From an uncultured Maribacter sp. (GTDB taxonomy: Bacteria; Bacteroidota; Bacteroidia; Flavobacteriales; Flavobacteriaceae), in NCBI GenBank assembly GCA_947493885.1, contig CANLTE010000002.1, positions 1 through 64,000 of the forward strand: a stretch of 64,000 nt of DNA, given 5' to 3'. A program made the position numbers and the translations under genes. Positions 18,268-27,174 of the stretch are shown here, piece after piece. The number at the start of each line of letters is the position of its first letter. The first letter of the stretch is position 1. The notes under the pieces were generated by a model. The model made no database searches and was not told the origin of the DNA. It worked only from the letters and a program-made list of their open reading frames with translations.

Positions 18268-18654
18268 TTATTTAAATGCGCTATCAATGGGCTCCCAAAG
18301 TTCTAGTTTGTTTCCATCGGGATCTAGTATCCAGCCAAATTTACCGTATTCGAATTCTTCAATTTCGCCAACAACAGTTACTCCTTCTGCCTTAAGCGTT
18401 TTTAGTAGTTCTGCTAAATTTTCCACTCTAAAGTTCATCATGAACGATGATTTGCTTGGATTAAAGTAGGTTGTGTCACTTTTCATAGGACTCCATTGCG
18501 TAGAGCAATCGTTTCCATCTTGATCCTTCCACCAAAATGTACAACCGTATTGGTCTGTATTAAGTCCTAATCGTTCTTTATACCAGTTTTTAATTTCATC
18601 AGGATTTTCTGTTTTAAAGAAAAACCCGCCTAACCCCGTTACTCTTTTTTTCAT
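18268..18654 (-). CDS. VOC (glyoxalase/bleomycin-resistance) family protein
   Basis: The protein has 128 residues and one complete VOC unit: GGFFFKTENPDEIKNWY at the start and ILDPDGNKLELWEP at the end, the latter carrying the metal-ligand Glu of the family. The substrate is unknown. Its ATG overlaps the stop codon of the DUF1801 gene by one base, so translation is probably coupled. Confidence 0.85.
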   Translation of the reverse strand: MKKRVTGLGGFFFKTENPDEIKNWYKERLGLNTDQYGCTFWWKDQDGNDCSTQWSPMKSDTTYFNPSKSSFMMNFRVENLAELLKTLKAEGVTVVGEIEEFEYGKFGWILDPDGNKLELWEPIDSAFK

Positions 18655-19115
18655 TACTTTTTGGTTTTTATGTTTTTCTCATATAACGTTATCCAATTTT
18701 CTGGAGTCATTTTAGATACCAATTCTCCGATTAGGGTATACGGAATGTCATCCATTTTTTTAAATCGAATACAGCTTTTCCCCATATCTAATTTAAGTTT
18801 ACAATGTTTTGGGTATTCTGTTACAAACCAATCATACATTTTTTGGTCCGCATAAATACCAGAATGATATAGAGCAATAAAGTTTTTTTGGGATGCTAAA
18901 TTGATAAAAGGTAAAGGTAGTTTTGGGTCACAGTGATAACCGTCTGAGTAAAGTGAATGCGGAACAACATAACCCAGCATTTTATAACTGATACATTCGT
19001 GAAAACCTTTGGGAAGGTTTTCTTGAATGGTAGTTCTAATTTTTGAAATTACTTCTTTTCTGTCTTCAGGGAGTTGTGCGATGTATTCCTCGGGTGTGTT
19101 AGCATCATATGTCAT
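18654..19115 (-). CDS. DUF1801 domain-containing protein
   Basis: The protein has 153 residues and matches the YdhG-like/DUF1801 fold: TPEEYIAQLPEDRKEVISKIR, CISYKMLGYVVP, and LKLDMGKSCIRFKK. The family is cytosolic, has an iron-sulfur-assembly-like (frataxin-like) fold, and has no settled function. It is the first gene of a pair with the VOC protein. Confidence 0.85.
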   Translation of the reverse strand: MTYDANTPEEYIAQLPEDRKEVISKIRTTIQENLPKGFHECISYKMLGYVVPHSLYSDGYHCDPKLPLPFINLASQKNFIALYHSGIYADQKMYDWFVTEYPKHCKLKLDMGKSCIRFKKMDDIPYTLIGELVSKMTPENWITLYEKNIKTKK

Positions 19116-19146
19116 AGATAACTTTATAAGAGATTACCTTATAAAG

Positions 19147-20085
19147 TTAACAAAATCTATCTTTAATTTTATCTACAATAGTTTGTGCTAGTTTTTGCTT
19201 ACTTTCTACTGTCCAACCGGCAACGTGGGGAGTCAATAATACATTGTTAGCTTTTACAAGATACTGGAAAGCATCTGGTAAACTACCATCGTTAAACATA
19301 TTTTCAAAGGAGTTTTTTTCATACTCTAAAACATCTAGTCCTGCACCAAGAATTTTTTTGCCTTCAAGAGCTTTAACCAAATCAGAGGTATTTACACATT
19401 TACCTCTTGCCGTATTTAGTAGCCAGAAAGGTTTGTGAAATTTTTCAATGAATTCAGTATTAACCATTCCTTTTGTTAATTCGGTTTCGGGAACGTGAAG
19501 GCTTAATACATCGGTTTTTTGGTAAAGTTCTAGTATACCTACTTGGCGGGCGTTATCATCTCCAACACCCCCTTCAATGTCATAACAAATTACTTCTGAA
19601 TCAAAGCCCCGAAGCTTTTTTGCAAAAGCTTTACCCATATTTCCGTAGCCAATAATTCCAACTGTTTTTCCATCTAGTTCTACACCTCTATTTTCTTCTC
19701 TTTGCCATTTTCCCGAACGCACTTCTGAATTAGCGGTGTTTAGTTTATTAAATAAACTAAGTAACATGCCAAGCGAGTGCTCTCCAACTGCATTACGATT
19801 TCCTTCTGGGGCAGATGCCAAAAAAATGTTTTTGTTTTTGGCGTAGGCAGTATCAATGTTTTCTAATCCAGCACCTAAGCGTCCAATAAACTTTAGGTTA
19901 GTGGCCTTATCGATAAAAGTTTGATCTATGGTAAATCTGCTACGAATTATAATGCCATCGTAGTTTTGGATTTTGGCTTCAATTTCTTCTTTGGTTGAAG
20001 TATAATCTTCATCATTAGAAAAGCCCAATTCGTTAAACTGGTCTATAATAAGTTGATGATTTACATCTAAATGTAAAATTTTCAT
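19147..20085 (-). CDS. D-2-hydroxyacid dehydrogenase (phosphoglycerate dehydrogenase-like)
   Basis: The protein has 312 residues. The NAD-binding motif is IGYGNMGKAFAKKL, and the catalytic Arg (NTARGKCV), Glu and His (TPHVAGWT) of the family are all present. It lacks the C-terminal ACT domain of full-length SerA. It oxidises or reduces a 2-hydroxy acid with NAD(H); 3-phosphoglycerate is possible but not shown. It is the last gene of the long minus-strand run and lies 5 bp after the cupin gene. Confidence 0.88.
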   Translation of the reverse strand: MKILHLDVNHQLIIDQFNELGFSNDEDYTSTKEEIEAKIQNYDGIIIRSRFTIDQTFIDKATNLKFIGRLGAGLENIDTAYAKNKNIFLASAPEGNRNAVGEHSLGMLLSLFNKLNTANSEVRSGKWQREENRGVELDGKTVGIIGYGNMGKAFAKKLRGFDSEVICYDIEGGVGDDNARQVGILELYQKTDVLSLHVPETELTKGMVNTEFIEKFHKPFWLLNTARGKCVNTSDLVKALEGKKILGAGLDVLEYEKNSFENMFNDGSLPDAFQYLVKANNVLLTPHVAGWTVESKQKLAQTIVDKIKDRFC

Positions 20086-20090
20086 GCAGT

Positions 20091-20456
20091 TTATATTTGG
20101 GGATATTTTGTTTGCGTTTTTTCGTGCTTAATATTTCCAGTATGTGCGGTGGATAGTTTTTCGAAAAGTAATACGTGAACAATTTCTCCGTTTTTGGTCA
20201 TAGGATTGTGTTCAATACCTTTGGGAACAACAATGATTTCTCCTTCATTAACTACCTCAGTTTTATCTCTAAATTGCATATACAAGGTGCCTTTTATAAC
20301 TTGAAACAATTCATCTTCGTGCTCATGGGCGTGCCATACAAATTCATCTTTAAGCTTGGCCAATAATATTTGCATATCATCAACAGTAGCAATTTGGTGT
20401 GGATGCCATTGTTTTGTGAATTCTGCGTGCTTCTTTACAATGTTAATGGGCTTCAT
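20091..20456 (-). CDS. Cupin domain protein
   Basis: The protein has 121 residues and one cupin barrel with metal-ligand motifs HAHEHEDELFQVIKG and a later GIEHNP. The ligand set H-x-H-x(3-5)-E and a distal His are intact. Function is probably a small dioxygenase-, isomerase- or sensor-type protein. It lies between mgtE (24 bp) and the dehydrogenase (5 bp). Confidence 0.85.
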   Translation of the reverse strand: MKPINIVKKHAEFTKQWHPHQIATVDDMQILLAKLKDEFVWHAHEHEDELFQVIKGTLYMQFRDKTEVVNEGEIIVVPKGIEHNPMTKNGEIVHVLLFEKLSTAHTGNIKHEKTQTKYPQI

Positions 20457-20480
20457 ACGATGAATTTTAAATGTAAGATA

Positions 20481-21836
20481 TTATATTCCTAATATCATTT
20501 TAGCAATCCAGAAGTAAATAAGAATGCCAAAGATGTCATTGCTTGTTGTAATAAATGGACCTGTTGCTATGGCGGGATCAATACCTCTTTTGTCTAAAAA
20601 TAAGGGAACAAATGTACCAATAAGCCCTGCTACAATAATAACTGCAATTAGGGATATTGATATTGCTAAGGCGGTATTTAATTCGCCTTTGGTTGCCCAA
20701 ACGAAAAGAAACAGAAATAGAGCCAGAATAAAACCATTTAGGGCAGCTAAAAGCATTTCTTTTATTAAACGACTATTTATGCTTCCTTTTACATCATTAT
20801 TTGCTAAACCCTGAACAATAATTGCACTGGATTGTACACCTACGTTTCCTGCCATTGCCGCTATTAAGGGCGTAAAAAAGAACAAAACAAAAGCTTTTCC
20901 TTTAAATGCTTCTTCAAAACCTTCCATAATTAAAAAGGCTCCAATACCACCAACTAAACCTAAAAAAAGCCATGGTAGACGAGCTCTGGTAAGCTCTAAA
21001 ATACTATCTCCTGCCTCAACGCCTTGGGTAATACCAGCTGCTAACTGATAATCTTTATCTGCTTCTTCTTTTAATACATCTACAATATCATCAATGGTAA
21101 TTCTGCCCAATAATGTTTTAGTGTTATCCACTACAGGAATGGCTTCTAAATCATATTTAGACATTACTTTGGCTACGTCTTCAACATCATCGTTAACATG
21201 CACATAGTCCACATGAGAAATATAGATGTCTGAGATTTTTTTTTCGTTTTTAGCAACGATTAAATCTTTTAAAGACAAACGACCAACAAGCTTATCTTGT
21301 TTATTTACTACATAAACCGAATGTACGCGTGTAACTTCTTCTGCTTGACCGCGAATTCTACGCAAACAACCCGCAACGGTCCATGTGTCATAAACTTTTA
21401 CAAGTTCTTTGGCCATTAATCCACCAGCACTATGCTCATCGTAAGCCAGAAGTTCTTTAATTTCTTCTTTATGCTCTTCGTCTTCGATATTGGAAATAAC
21501 TTCTTGCTGGCGCTCCTCAGGTAGTTCTGCGATAATGTCGGCAGCATCATCGGTGTCTAATTCCTCAATTTCTTCTGCGATTTCTTTTGAAGAAAGATTG
21601 CCAAGAATTGCTTCACGAACATCTTCATCAACTTCTGTTAACACATCAGAAGTTTTGTCGCTATCTAAAAGTTTTATGAGGTAGGTGGCTTTGTCTTTTT
21701 TAAGCTCGTTTACAATTTCAGCAATATCAGCATAATGAAACTCATCTAGTAAGTCCTCTAATTGAGAATCCTGCTGATTTTCAACGAGCTGTTTAATTTG
21801 CTCTAAAAGTTCTTCTGTGAGTTTAAATGGTGTCAT
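20481..21836 (-). CDS. mgtE: Magnesium transporter MgtE
   Basis: The protein has 451 residues. The cytosolic MgtE N domain ([16 protein letters not shown]) is followed by two CBS domains (residues about 135-255, including [21 protein letters not shown] and [16 protein letters not shown]). The membrane domain has five helices with the pore motif [17 protein letters not shown]. It is a Mg2+ channel gated by intracellular Mg2+. Its start overlaps the end of rsmA by 14 bp, suggesting translational coupling. Confidence 0.95.
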   Translation of the reverse strand: MTPFKLTEELLEQIKQLVENQQDSQLEDLLDEFHYADIAEIVNELKKDKATYLIKLLDSDKTSDVLTEVDEDVREAILGNLSSKEIAEEIEELDTDDAADIIAELPEERQQEVISNIEDEEHKEEIKELLAYDEHSAGGLMAKELVKVYDTWTVAGCLRRIRGQAEEVTRVHSVYVVNKQDKLVGRLSLKDLIVAKNEKKISDIYISHVDYVHVNDDVEDVAKVMSKYDLEAIPVVDNTKTLLGRITIDDIVDVLKEEADKDYQLAAGITQGVEAGDSILELTRARLPWLFLGLVGGIGAFLIMEGFEEAFKGKAFVLFFFTPLIAAMAGNVGVQSSAIIVQGLANNDVKGSINSRLIKEMLLAALNGFILALFLFLFVWATKGELNTALAISISLIAVIIVAGLIGTFVPLFLDKRGIDPAIATGPFITTSNDIFGILIYFWIAKMILGI

Positions 21837-22689
21837 CTGCTATCTTCTTTGTCAGCGAGATAAAATCGGCAACTGCCAATTGCTCAGGACGCTGGTCAAA
21901 GATAGCATCTTCTTTGAGAATATCAGATAGGGCGAACGTTTTTAAACTATTTCGTAATGTTTTTCTGCGTTGGTTAAAAGCTGTTTTAACAACGCGGTAG
22001 AGCAACTTTTCATCACACCCTAGCGTAAAGTTTTCTTTTCTAGTAAGTCTTAATACTCCCGAGTCTACTTTTGGTGGAGGGTTGAATACTTTTGGAGGTA
22101 CTGTAAATAAGTATTCGGCATCATAAAAAGCCTGAGCCAATACAGAGAGAATACCATAAGTTTTGCTGCCTTCATTTGCACAAATACGTTGCGCTACTTC
22201 TTTTTGAAACATTCCTGTAAATTCTGGGACCTGCTTTTTCCATTCAAGCATTTTAAACACTATTTGTGTACTTATGTTGTATGGAAAATTCCCTGTAATT
22301 GCGAATTGCTCTTCTCCAAAAAGGGTATACAAATTGTATTGCAAGAAATCAGCTTCAATAACTTTAAACGAGCCTTTTCCCCGCATTACTTCGGGGTATT
22401 CCAGAGGAAAACTATGATTTAAATATACTATAGAATCTGAATCTAAATCCATGGCAACTAAGTCTATTTCATTTTTTAAAATATACTTGGTTAAAACACC
22501 TGTCCCAGGTCCTATTTCAATAACATTAGTGTAGTTTTTTAGTGATAAAGTTTCTGCTATTTTTTGAGCTATGGCTTCATCTTTCAAGAAATGTTGCCCT
22601 AAAAACTTTTTCGCTTTTACGGGGCTGTCGTCTGCTTTTCCCTTTTTCTTTTTAGAAGGATTATAGGATTTATTTTTTTTATAACCCAT
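21823..22689 (-). CDS. rsmA: 16S rRNA dimethyladenosine transferase RsmA (KsgA)
   Basis: I chose the ATG at 22689 ([10 protein letters not shown]), one base after the DUF4286 stop, because it gives about 288 residues. An in-frame start at 22734 would overlap the upstream gene by 44 bp. A Lys-rich tail precedes [11 protein letters not shown]. The SAM motif [16 protein letters not shown] and the catalytic [11 protein letters not shown] are present. It dimethylates A1518 and A1519 of 16S rRNA during 30S assembly. Confidence 0.93.
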   Translation of the reverse strand: MGYKKNKSYNPSKKKKGKADDSPVKAKKFLGQHFLKDEAIAQKIAETLSLKNYTNVIEIGPGTGVLTKYILKNEIDLVAMDLDSDSIVYLNHSFPLEYPEVMRGKGSFKVIEADFLQYNLYTLFGEEQFAITGNFPYNISTQIVFKMLEWKKQVPEFTGMFQKEVAQRICANEGSKTYGILSVLAQAFYDAEYLFTVPPKVFNPPPKVDSGVLRLTRKENFTLGCDEKLLYRVVKTAFNQRRKTLRNSLKTFALSDILKEDAIFDQRPEQLAVADFISLTKKIADDTI

Positions 22690-22690
22690 T

Positions 22691-23002
22691 TTAAAATTCC
22701 TTAATAACTTCAAGTTCTGTTCTGAACGAGACAAATTTGTTTGGAAACTTTTTTTGAACTTCTTCTCTTAGTTTTGAGGCTTCATTTTCGTAGTATTCGT
22801 TAAGCGTTTTTTTGTTTATGGTTGTGTATTGCACAGAGTAGGTACTACCGCCCATTTCTTCTTCTACCAAAACTTTGGTCATTTTGGCATTTAAAAATTT
22901 ACCTGTTGCCAGAACATTTGGTATGTGTATTTCTTTCATCCATGCTAGCCATTGGTCTAAAACTGAATTATCAATATTTGTGGTTACATTGTAAATAAGC
23001 AT
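22691..23002 (-). CDS. DUF4286 family protein
   Basis: The protein has 103 residues and resembles a stress-responsive A/B-barrel fold: [28 protein letters not shown] and YSVQYTTI. The family is common in Flavobacteriia and often lies beside rsmA. Its function is unknown. It is 9 bp after the TPR gene and 1 bp before rsmA, inside an operon. Confidence 0.82.
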   Translation of the reverse strand: MLIYNVTTNIDNSVLDQWLAWMKEIHIPNVLATGKFLNAKMTKVLVEEEMGGSTYSVQYTTINKKTLNEYYENEASKLREEVQKKFPNKFVSFRTELEVIKEF

Positions 23003-23011
23003 AGTTTATAT

Positions 23012-24802
23012 TTAATTAATAGCATCTCCTCTAAGAATCCTATAATTTTTACGGGCTTGAGGAAAGTAGTAACTATCTTGGTAATTGAACATTATTTTTT
23101 CATAATGCTCTTTTGCTTTTTCAGGTTGATTAAAAACGTTGTTGTAGAGTTCCGCAATTGCAAAATGGGCGTCATCAGCAAGAATACCTGTGCTGTAAAA
23201 CTCTATTATTTTTTTATAATTAAATTTAGCCTCGTCATATTTTTTTTGACCAACCAATAGTTCTGCCTGTTTTAGTAGGGCTTCATCTTCAATTTTTTCT
23301 CCTTTGTGGTTTTCTAAAATATCATTTAAAGCTGTAATTGCTTCATTAGTTTTATTTTGATAACTCAATAAATCTGCTCTTGCATATTTTTTGAGCGCAG
23401 TTTGTGTAGAGTCTTGCAAAGAGTTATCTGAGATTAATAAACTAAGTTGCATTGCATCATTAGCAATTAGCTGCGATGTAGAGCTTCGGAGAACTTTTAG
23501 TTGCGTAAGGGCCCAATCAAAATCGCCTTTATAAAAACTAGTTTGTGCAACTTTGTATCGCGCTTCTTGACCAAGAACATCATTTTTAAGTTTTTGTTGA
23601 ATTTGCGAGAAGTAAATTAAGGCTTCATTGAATTTTTTGTCATATACCAGAATGTCACCTAGTGTTAGTTTTATAAATGCTTTTCCTCTATTATTTAGCG
23701 GGAGTTCTAATGCATTTTTGAGAAGCGAAATAGCGGGTTTAGGTGTGTTTTTTTTAAAAGTTAAAAAGTTGGCATAGGCAATTTGTAATTGTAAAGTTTG
23801 ACTTTTGTAGCCATGAATTTCCATAAGCCTTATGTATTGCTTTTCCACTTGATTTATGGCTTTGTCTCCTTCATTTTTTAACGTTATGTCAATAAGATTT
23901 AATTCCGCATCTAATGCAGATACTTCGTTTGTAGAATGCTGAAGAATATATTGGAAAACTTCTTCAGCAATGTAAGTTTCGTTTTCTTCCAGTAATAAAT
24001 TTCCAAGGCTTGTAAGGCGTTGGGTGGAACTTTCTTCGTTTCTTTTAAAAATGGCTTTTTCTTGTCGAAAAGCACTTGAATATTGTTTTTGTTTTACAAA
24101 AAGCCAACTTAGTAACTCGTTCCATAAAATATTAGGCTCTTTTTGAGCCTTTTGCAGTAGCAATCTTTTTAGAATAACATTATTAGTATTTGTGGCATCT
24201 TCTGAAATAAAATCATCAATATTACGAAGTACATTAGATTTGGATGTTTTTCCTTCTCGAACCAGGAGGAGGTATGCATCATACATTTTGGCGTAGCTTC
24301 CCTGCTCGCCATAAATGCGTGCCAATTGAATATTAAAGTCTAATTTGGGATTCAATACCATTGCTTTTGTATAGACTTCAACAGCTTCATTTAGGAGAGC
24401 ATATTTTTGAAATCGTCTCCCCATTAAATATCCTAAACTTGGAGTTTTGTTAATTTTAGATATTGCTTTTTTGTAAAATTTTTGAGCATCCTCTGCTTTG
24501 TTTTGAAGCGCATAATTATACCCCTGTTCAATAAAAAAGATAGGATTTACATTTTTATGTTTTAATTTTTTGGAGAGTAATAACTCTGCTTCGGTGTACT
24601 TTTCTAATTGCTGATAACAGTGTACTAAACCTTCAATATAATCCGTTCTTCCTGGTTTTTTGGAAACCAACTTTTCGTAGAAAACTGTAGCTTTTTCAAA
24701 ATCACCATCATTAAAATACTGCTTTGCTAAAAAATCATCCTGAGCAAAGGAAAGGTTAAAACATAAAAAAGCAGTTATTATTAATAATATACGCAAACTC
24801 AT
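23012..24802 (-). CDS. Exported TPR-repeat protein
   Basis: The ATG at 24802 starts a clean signal peptide (MSLRILLIITAFLCFNLSFAQ); an ATG four codons earlier is possible. The mature protein of about 575 residues is built of tetratricopeptide repeats: ALQNKAEDAQKFYKKAI, LLNEAVEVYTKAM, KKFNEALIYFSQI, KKYDEAKFNYKKI and a YbgF-like end. It is probably a periplasmic or outer-membrane assembly scaffold. It lies 42 bp after serS in the same operon. Confidence 0.85.
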   Translation of the reverse strand: MSLRILLIITAFLCFNLSFAQDDFLAKQYFNDGDFEKATVFYEKLVSKKPGRTDYIEGLVHCYQQLEKYTEAELLLSKKLKHKNVNPIFFIEQGYNYALQNKAEDAQKFYKKAISKINKTPSLGYLMGRRFQKYALLNEAVEVYTKAMVLNPKLDFNIQLARIYGEQGSYAKMYDAYLLLVREGKTSKSNVLRNIDDFISEDATNTNNVILKRLLLQKAQKEPNILWNELLSWLFVKQKQYSSAFRQEKAIFKRNEESSTQRLTSLGNLLLEENETYIAEEVFQYILQHSTNEVSALDAELNLIDITLKNEGDKAINQVEKQYIRLMEIHGYKSQTLQLQIAYANFLTFKKNTPKPAISLLKNALELPLNNRGKAFIKLTLGDILVYDKKFNEALIYFSQIQQKLKNDVLGQEARYKVAQTSFYKGDFDWALTQLKVLRSSTSQLIANDAMQLSLLISDNSLQDSTQTALKKYARADLLSYQNKTNEAITALNDILENHKGEKIEDEALLKQAELLVGQKKYDEAKFNYKKIIEFYSTGILADDAHFAIAELYNNVFNQPEKAKEHYEKIMFNYQDSYYFPQARKNYRILRGDAIN

Positions 24803-24844
24803 GATTTTACCCAAAGATACGTAGAATACCAGTAAGGCTTAATA

Positions 24845-26116
24845 CTAATCTATTTTACTAAACCCACAATACGGAACTAATACTTCTGGTATTTCAATTC
24901 CATCTTCGGTTTGGTAATTTTCTAAAATGCCTGCTAATACCCTTGGTAATGCCAAAGCACTGCCATTTAAAGTGTGCGCCAATTGGTTTTTGCCATTTTC
25001 ATCCTTGTATCTGAGCTTTAACCTGTTGGCTTGGTACGTTTCAAAATTAGAAACAGAACTAATTTCTAACCAACGATCCTGAGCGGTAGAAAAAACTTCA
25101 AAATCAAAAGTAAGGGCAGCTGTAAACCCTAAATCGCCTCCGCATAATCTTAAAATGCGATACGGAAGTTTTAGTTCTCGTAAAATATTTTTTACATGTT
25201 CAACCATGCTATCTAAAGCATCAAAAGATTTAGAAGGGTGCTCCACACGCACAATTTCAACTTTGTCAAATTGGTGTAAGCGATTTAATCCTCTAACATG
25301 GGCACCATAGCTGCCAGCTTCTCTTCTGAAGCATGGGGTATAGGCGGTATAACAAATAGGAAAATCACTTTCCTTGATAATTTCGTTTCTAAATAAATTG
25401 GTAACAGGAACTTCGGCTGTAGGGATTAAGTAAAGGTTATCTGCACCTATGTGGTACATTTGCCCTTCTTTATCTGGGAGTTGGCCTGTTCCAAATCCGG
25501 AGGCTTCATTTACCAAATGCGGAACCTGCATTTCGGTATAACCTGCTTCAGTGTTTTTATCTAAAAAATATGAAATTAGGGCACGCTGTAAACGTGCTCC
25601 TTTTCCTTTGTAAATAGGAAAACCTGCACCAGTGATTTTAACACCAAGTTCAAAATCTATGATGTCATACTTTTTGGCTAGTTCCCAATGTGGGAGCGCA
25701 TTTTTATTTAATTTAGGAATACTCCCTTCTTTAAAAACTTCCTCATTGTCTTCATCTGTAGACCCAGGTGGAACAGATTCATGAGGTATATTTGGTATTT
25801 GATATAAAAGTTGCTGAAGTTCTTCAGCAGCGGTGTTTAAATCTTCAGTTAAAGTCTTAGATTCTTCTTTTAATGCTACGGTTTTTTCTTTTAAAATAGT
25901 AGCTTCTTGAGCTTTTCCAGTTTTAAAAAGCATTCCAATTTCTTTAGAAAGCTTGTTAGATTCGGCAAGCGTATTATCCAATTTTGTTTGTGTAGCTCTC
26001 CTTTTTTCATCTAGTTCTAATACGTTTTCTACTATAGTCGTAGCGTCAATATTTCGCTTTTTAAGCGCATTTATAATATTGTTTTTAGAATCTCGTATTG
26101 CTTGTAATTGTAGCAT
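24845..26116 (-). CDS. serS: Seryl-tRNA synthetase
   Basis: The protein has 423 residues. An N-terminal coiled-coil arm (residues about 30-100) binds tRNA-Ser. The class II catalytic core has PTAEVPVTN, the motif 2 loop FRREAGSYG, and motif 3 GSALALPRVLAGILENYQ. It charges tRNA-Ser and tRNA-Sec-type substrates with serine. It begins the run serS, TPR, DUF4286, rsmA, mgtE, cupin, dehydrogenase, with ribF 78 bp upstream. Confidence 0.97.
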   Translation of the reverse strand: MLQLQAIRDSKNNIINALKKRNIDATTIVENVLELDEKRRATQTKLDNTLAESNKLSKEIGMLFKTGKAQEATILKEKTVALKEESKTLTEDLNTAAEELQQLLYQIPNIPHESVPPGSTDEDNEEVFKEGSIPKLNKNALPHWELAKKYDIIDFELGVKITGAGFPIYKGKGARLQRALISYFLDKNTEAGYTEMQVPHLVNEASGFGTGQLPDKEGQMYHIGADNLYLIPTAEVPVTNLFRNEIIKESDFPICYTAYTPCFRREAGSYGAHVRGLNRLHQFDKVEIVRVEHPSKSFDALDSMVEHVKNILRELKLPYRILRLCGGDLGFTAALTFDFEVFSTAQDRWLEISSVSNFETYQANRLKLRYKDENGKNQLAHTLNGSALALPRVLAGILENYQTEDGIEIPEVLVPYCGFSKID

Positions 26117-26194
26117 CTGCCTTTATTTTAAAGGAGCAAATTTAGGGTTAATTTGTTAATTGTAGTATCGAATTTTATTTAAGAATGTATAAAC

Positions 26195-27121
26195 TTACTC
26201 GGTAACAATTTGAAGCGTAGTTATTTTGTCTTTTTTAAGTTGAAGTTTTAATTCGTCAACCGAATTAAACTTATATTCATCTCGAATTCGGTCTAAAATA
26301 TCAATTTGAATTTCTTTACCATACAAGTCATCGTTGAAATCAAAAAAATGAATTTCAATACTTAGGGAAGTTCCTCCAACGGTTGGATTATTTCCAATAT
26401 TCATCATCCCATATACTTTGGAGTTGTTGAGATAACTTTGTACGGCATAGACTCCCTTTTTAGGGATAAGTTTATAATCTTCTTCAATAAATAAATTGGC
26501 AGTAGGAAAGTTTAAAGTTCTTCCTAATCCTTTCCCTTTTTTTACAATACCTGTTAACATGTAGGGATATCCTAAATAGCTATTAGCAGTTTTTACATCA
26601 CCCTCTTCAAGCGCTCTTCTAATTTTAGTGGAGCTAACAGAAACTTCATTAATTTCTTGTGCGGAAATTTCTTCCACATCAAACTCGAGAGTGTTTCCAA
26701 AAGAGATTAGGTCGTTGATGTTAGCATTTCGGTTTCTTCCAAAACGGTGATCATAACCAATAATTATTTTTTTGGTCTTGAGCTTATTTACTAAAATGTC
26801 TCGTACAAATTCTGTTGCAGAAAGTCTTGAGAAATCTTCGGTAAAAGGATGGATTATTAATTGCTCTAGTCCAAGGTTATTTATGATTTTAGAGCGTTCA
26901 TTAATAGTGTTAAGTAGTTTTATTTTGGCGTCTTTCTGCAGTACCATTCTTGGGTGTGGAAAAAATGTAAGTAAAGTGGATTTATAACCTAGTTCTTTCG
27001 CATTTGAAATAAGTCTTTCTAATATTTTTTTATGACCAATGTGTACACCATCGAAAGTGCCAATAGTAATTGCAATGGAATGCTTTTCATCGTAATTATA
27101 AATGTCTTTCGTTGTAATCAC
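26195..27121 (-). CDS. ribF: Bifunctional riboflavin kinase / FAD synthetase
   Basis: The protein has 308 residues. The N-terminal adenylyltransferase domain has GTFDGVHIGHKKIL (nucleotide-binding HxGH), GYDHRFGRNR and SSTKIR. The C-terminal flavokinase domain has GLGRTLNFPTAN and GMMNIGNNPTVGG. It converts riboflavin to FMN and then FAD. It is divergent from the metalloprotease gene. Confidence 0.96.
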   Translation of the reverse strand: MITTKDIYNYDEKHSIAITIGTFDGVHIGHKKILERLISNAKELGYKSTLLTFFPHPRMVLQKDAKIKLLNTINERSKIINNLGLEQLIIHPFTEDFSRLSATEFVRDILVNKLKTKKIIIGYDHRFGRNRNANINDLISFGNTLEFDVEEISAQEINEVSVSSTKIRRALEEGDVKTANSYLGYPYMLTGIVKKGKGLGRTLNFPTANLFIEEDYKLIPKKGVYAVQSYLNNSKVYGMMNIGNNPTVGGTSLSIEIHFFDFNDDLYGKEIQIDILDRIRDEYKFNSVDELKLQLKKDKITTLQIVTE

Positions 27122-27143
27122 TGCGTAAAGTAAATAAAAAACT

Positions 27144-27151
27144 TATATTTG
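27144..27151 (+). promoter_or_regulatory. Probable -7 element of the metalloprotease gene
   Basis: TATATTTG matches TAnnTTTG and lies 23 bp before the ATG at 27175. I see no convincing -33 box at the expected distance. Confidence 0.5.
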
Positions 27152-27174
27152 GTTTAGAGATAAACCTTCCTTGA

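Noticed and set aside
22690-22734. Longer RsmA start at 22734
   Set aside because: It would overlap DUF4286 by 44 bp and add 15 residues not typical for the family, while the ATG at 22689 directly follows the upstream stop codon.
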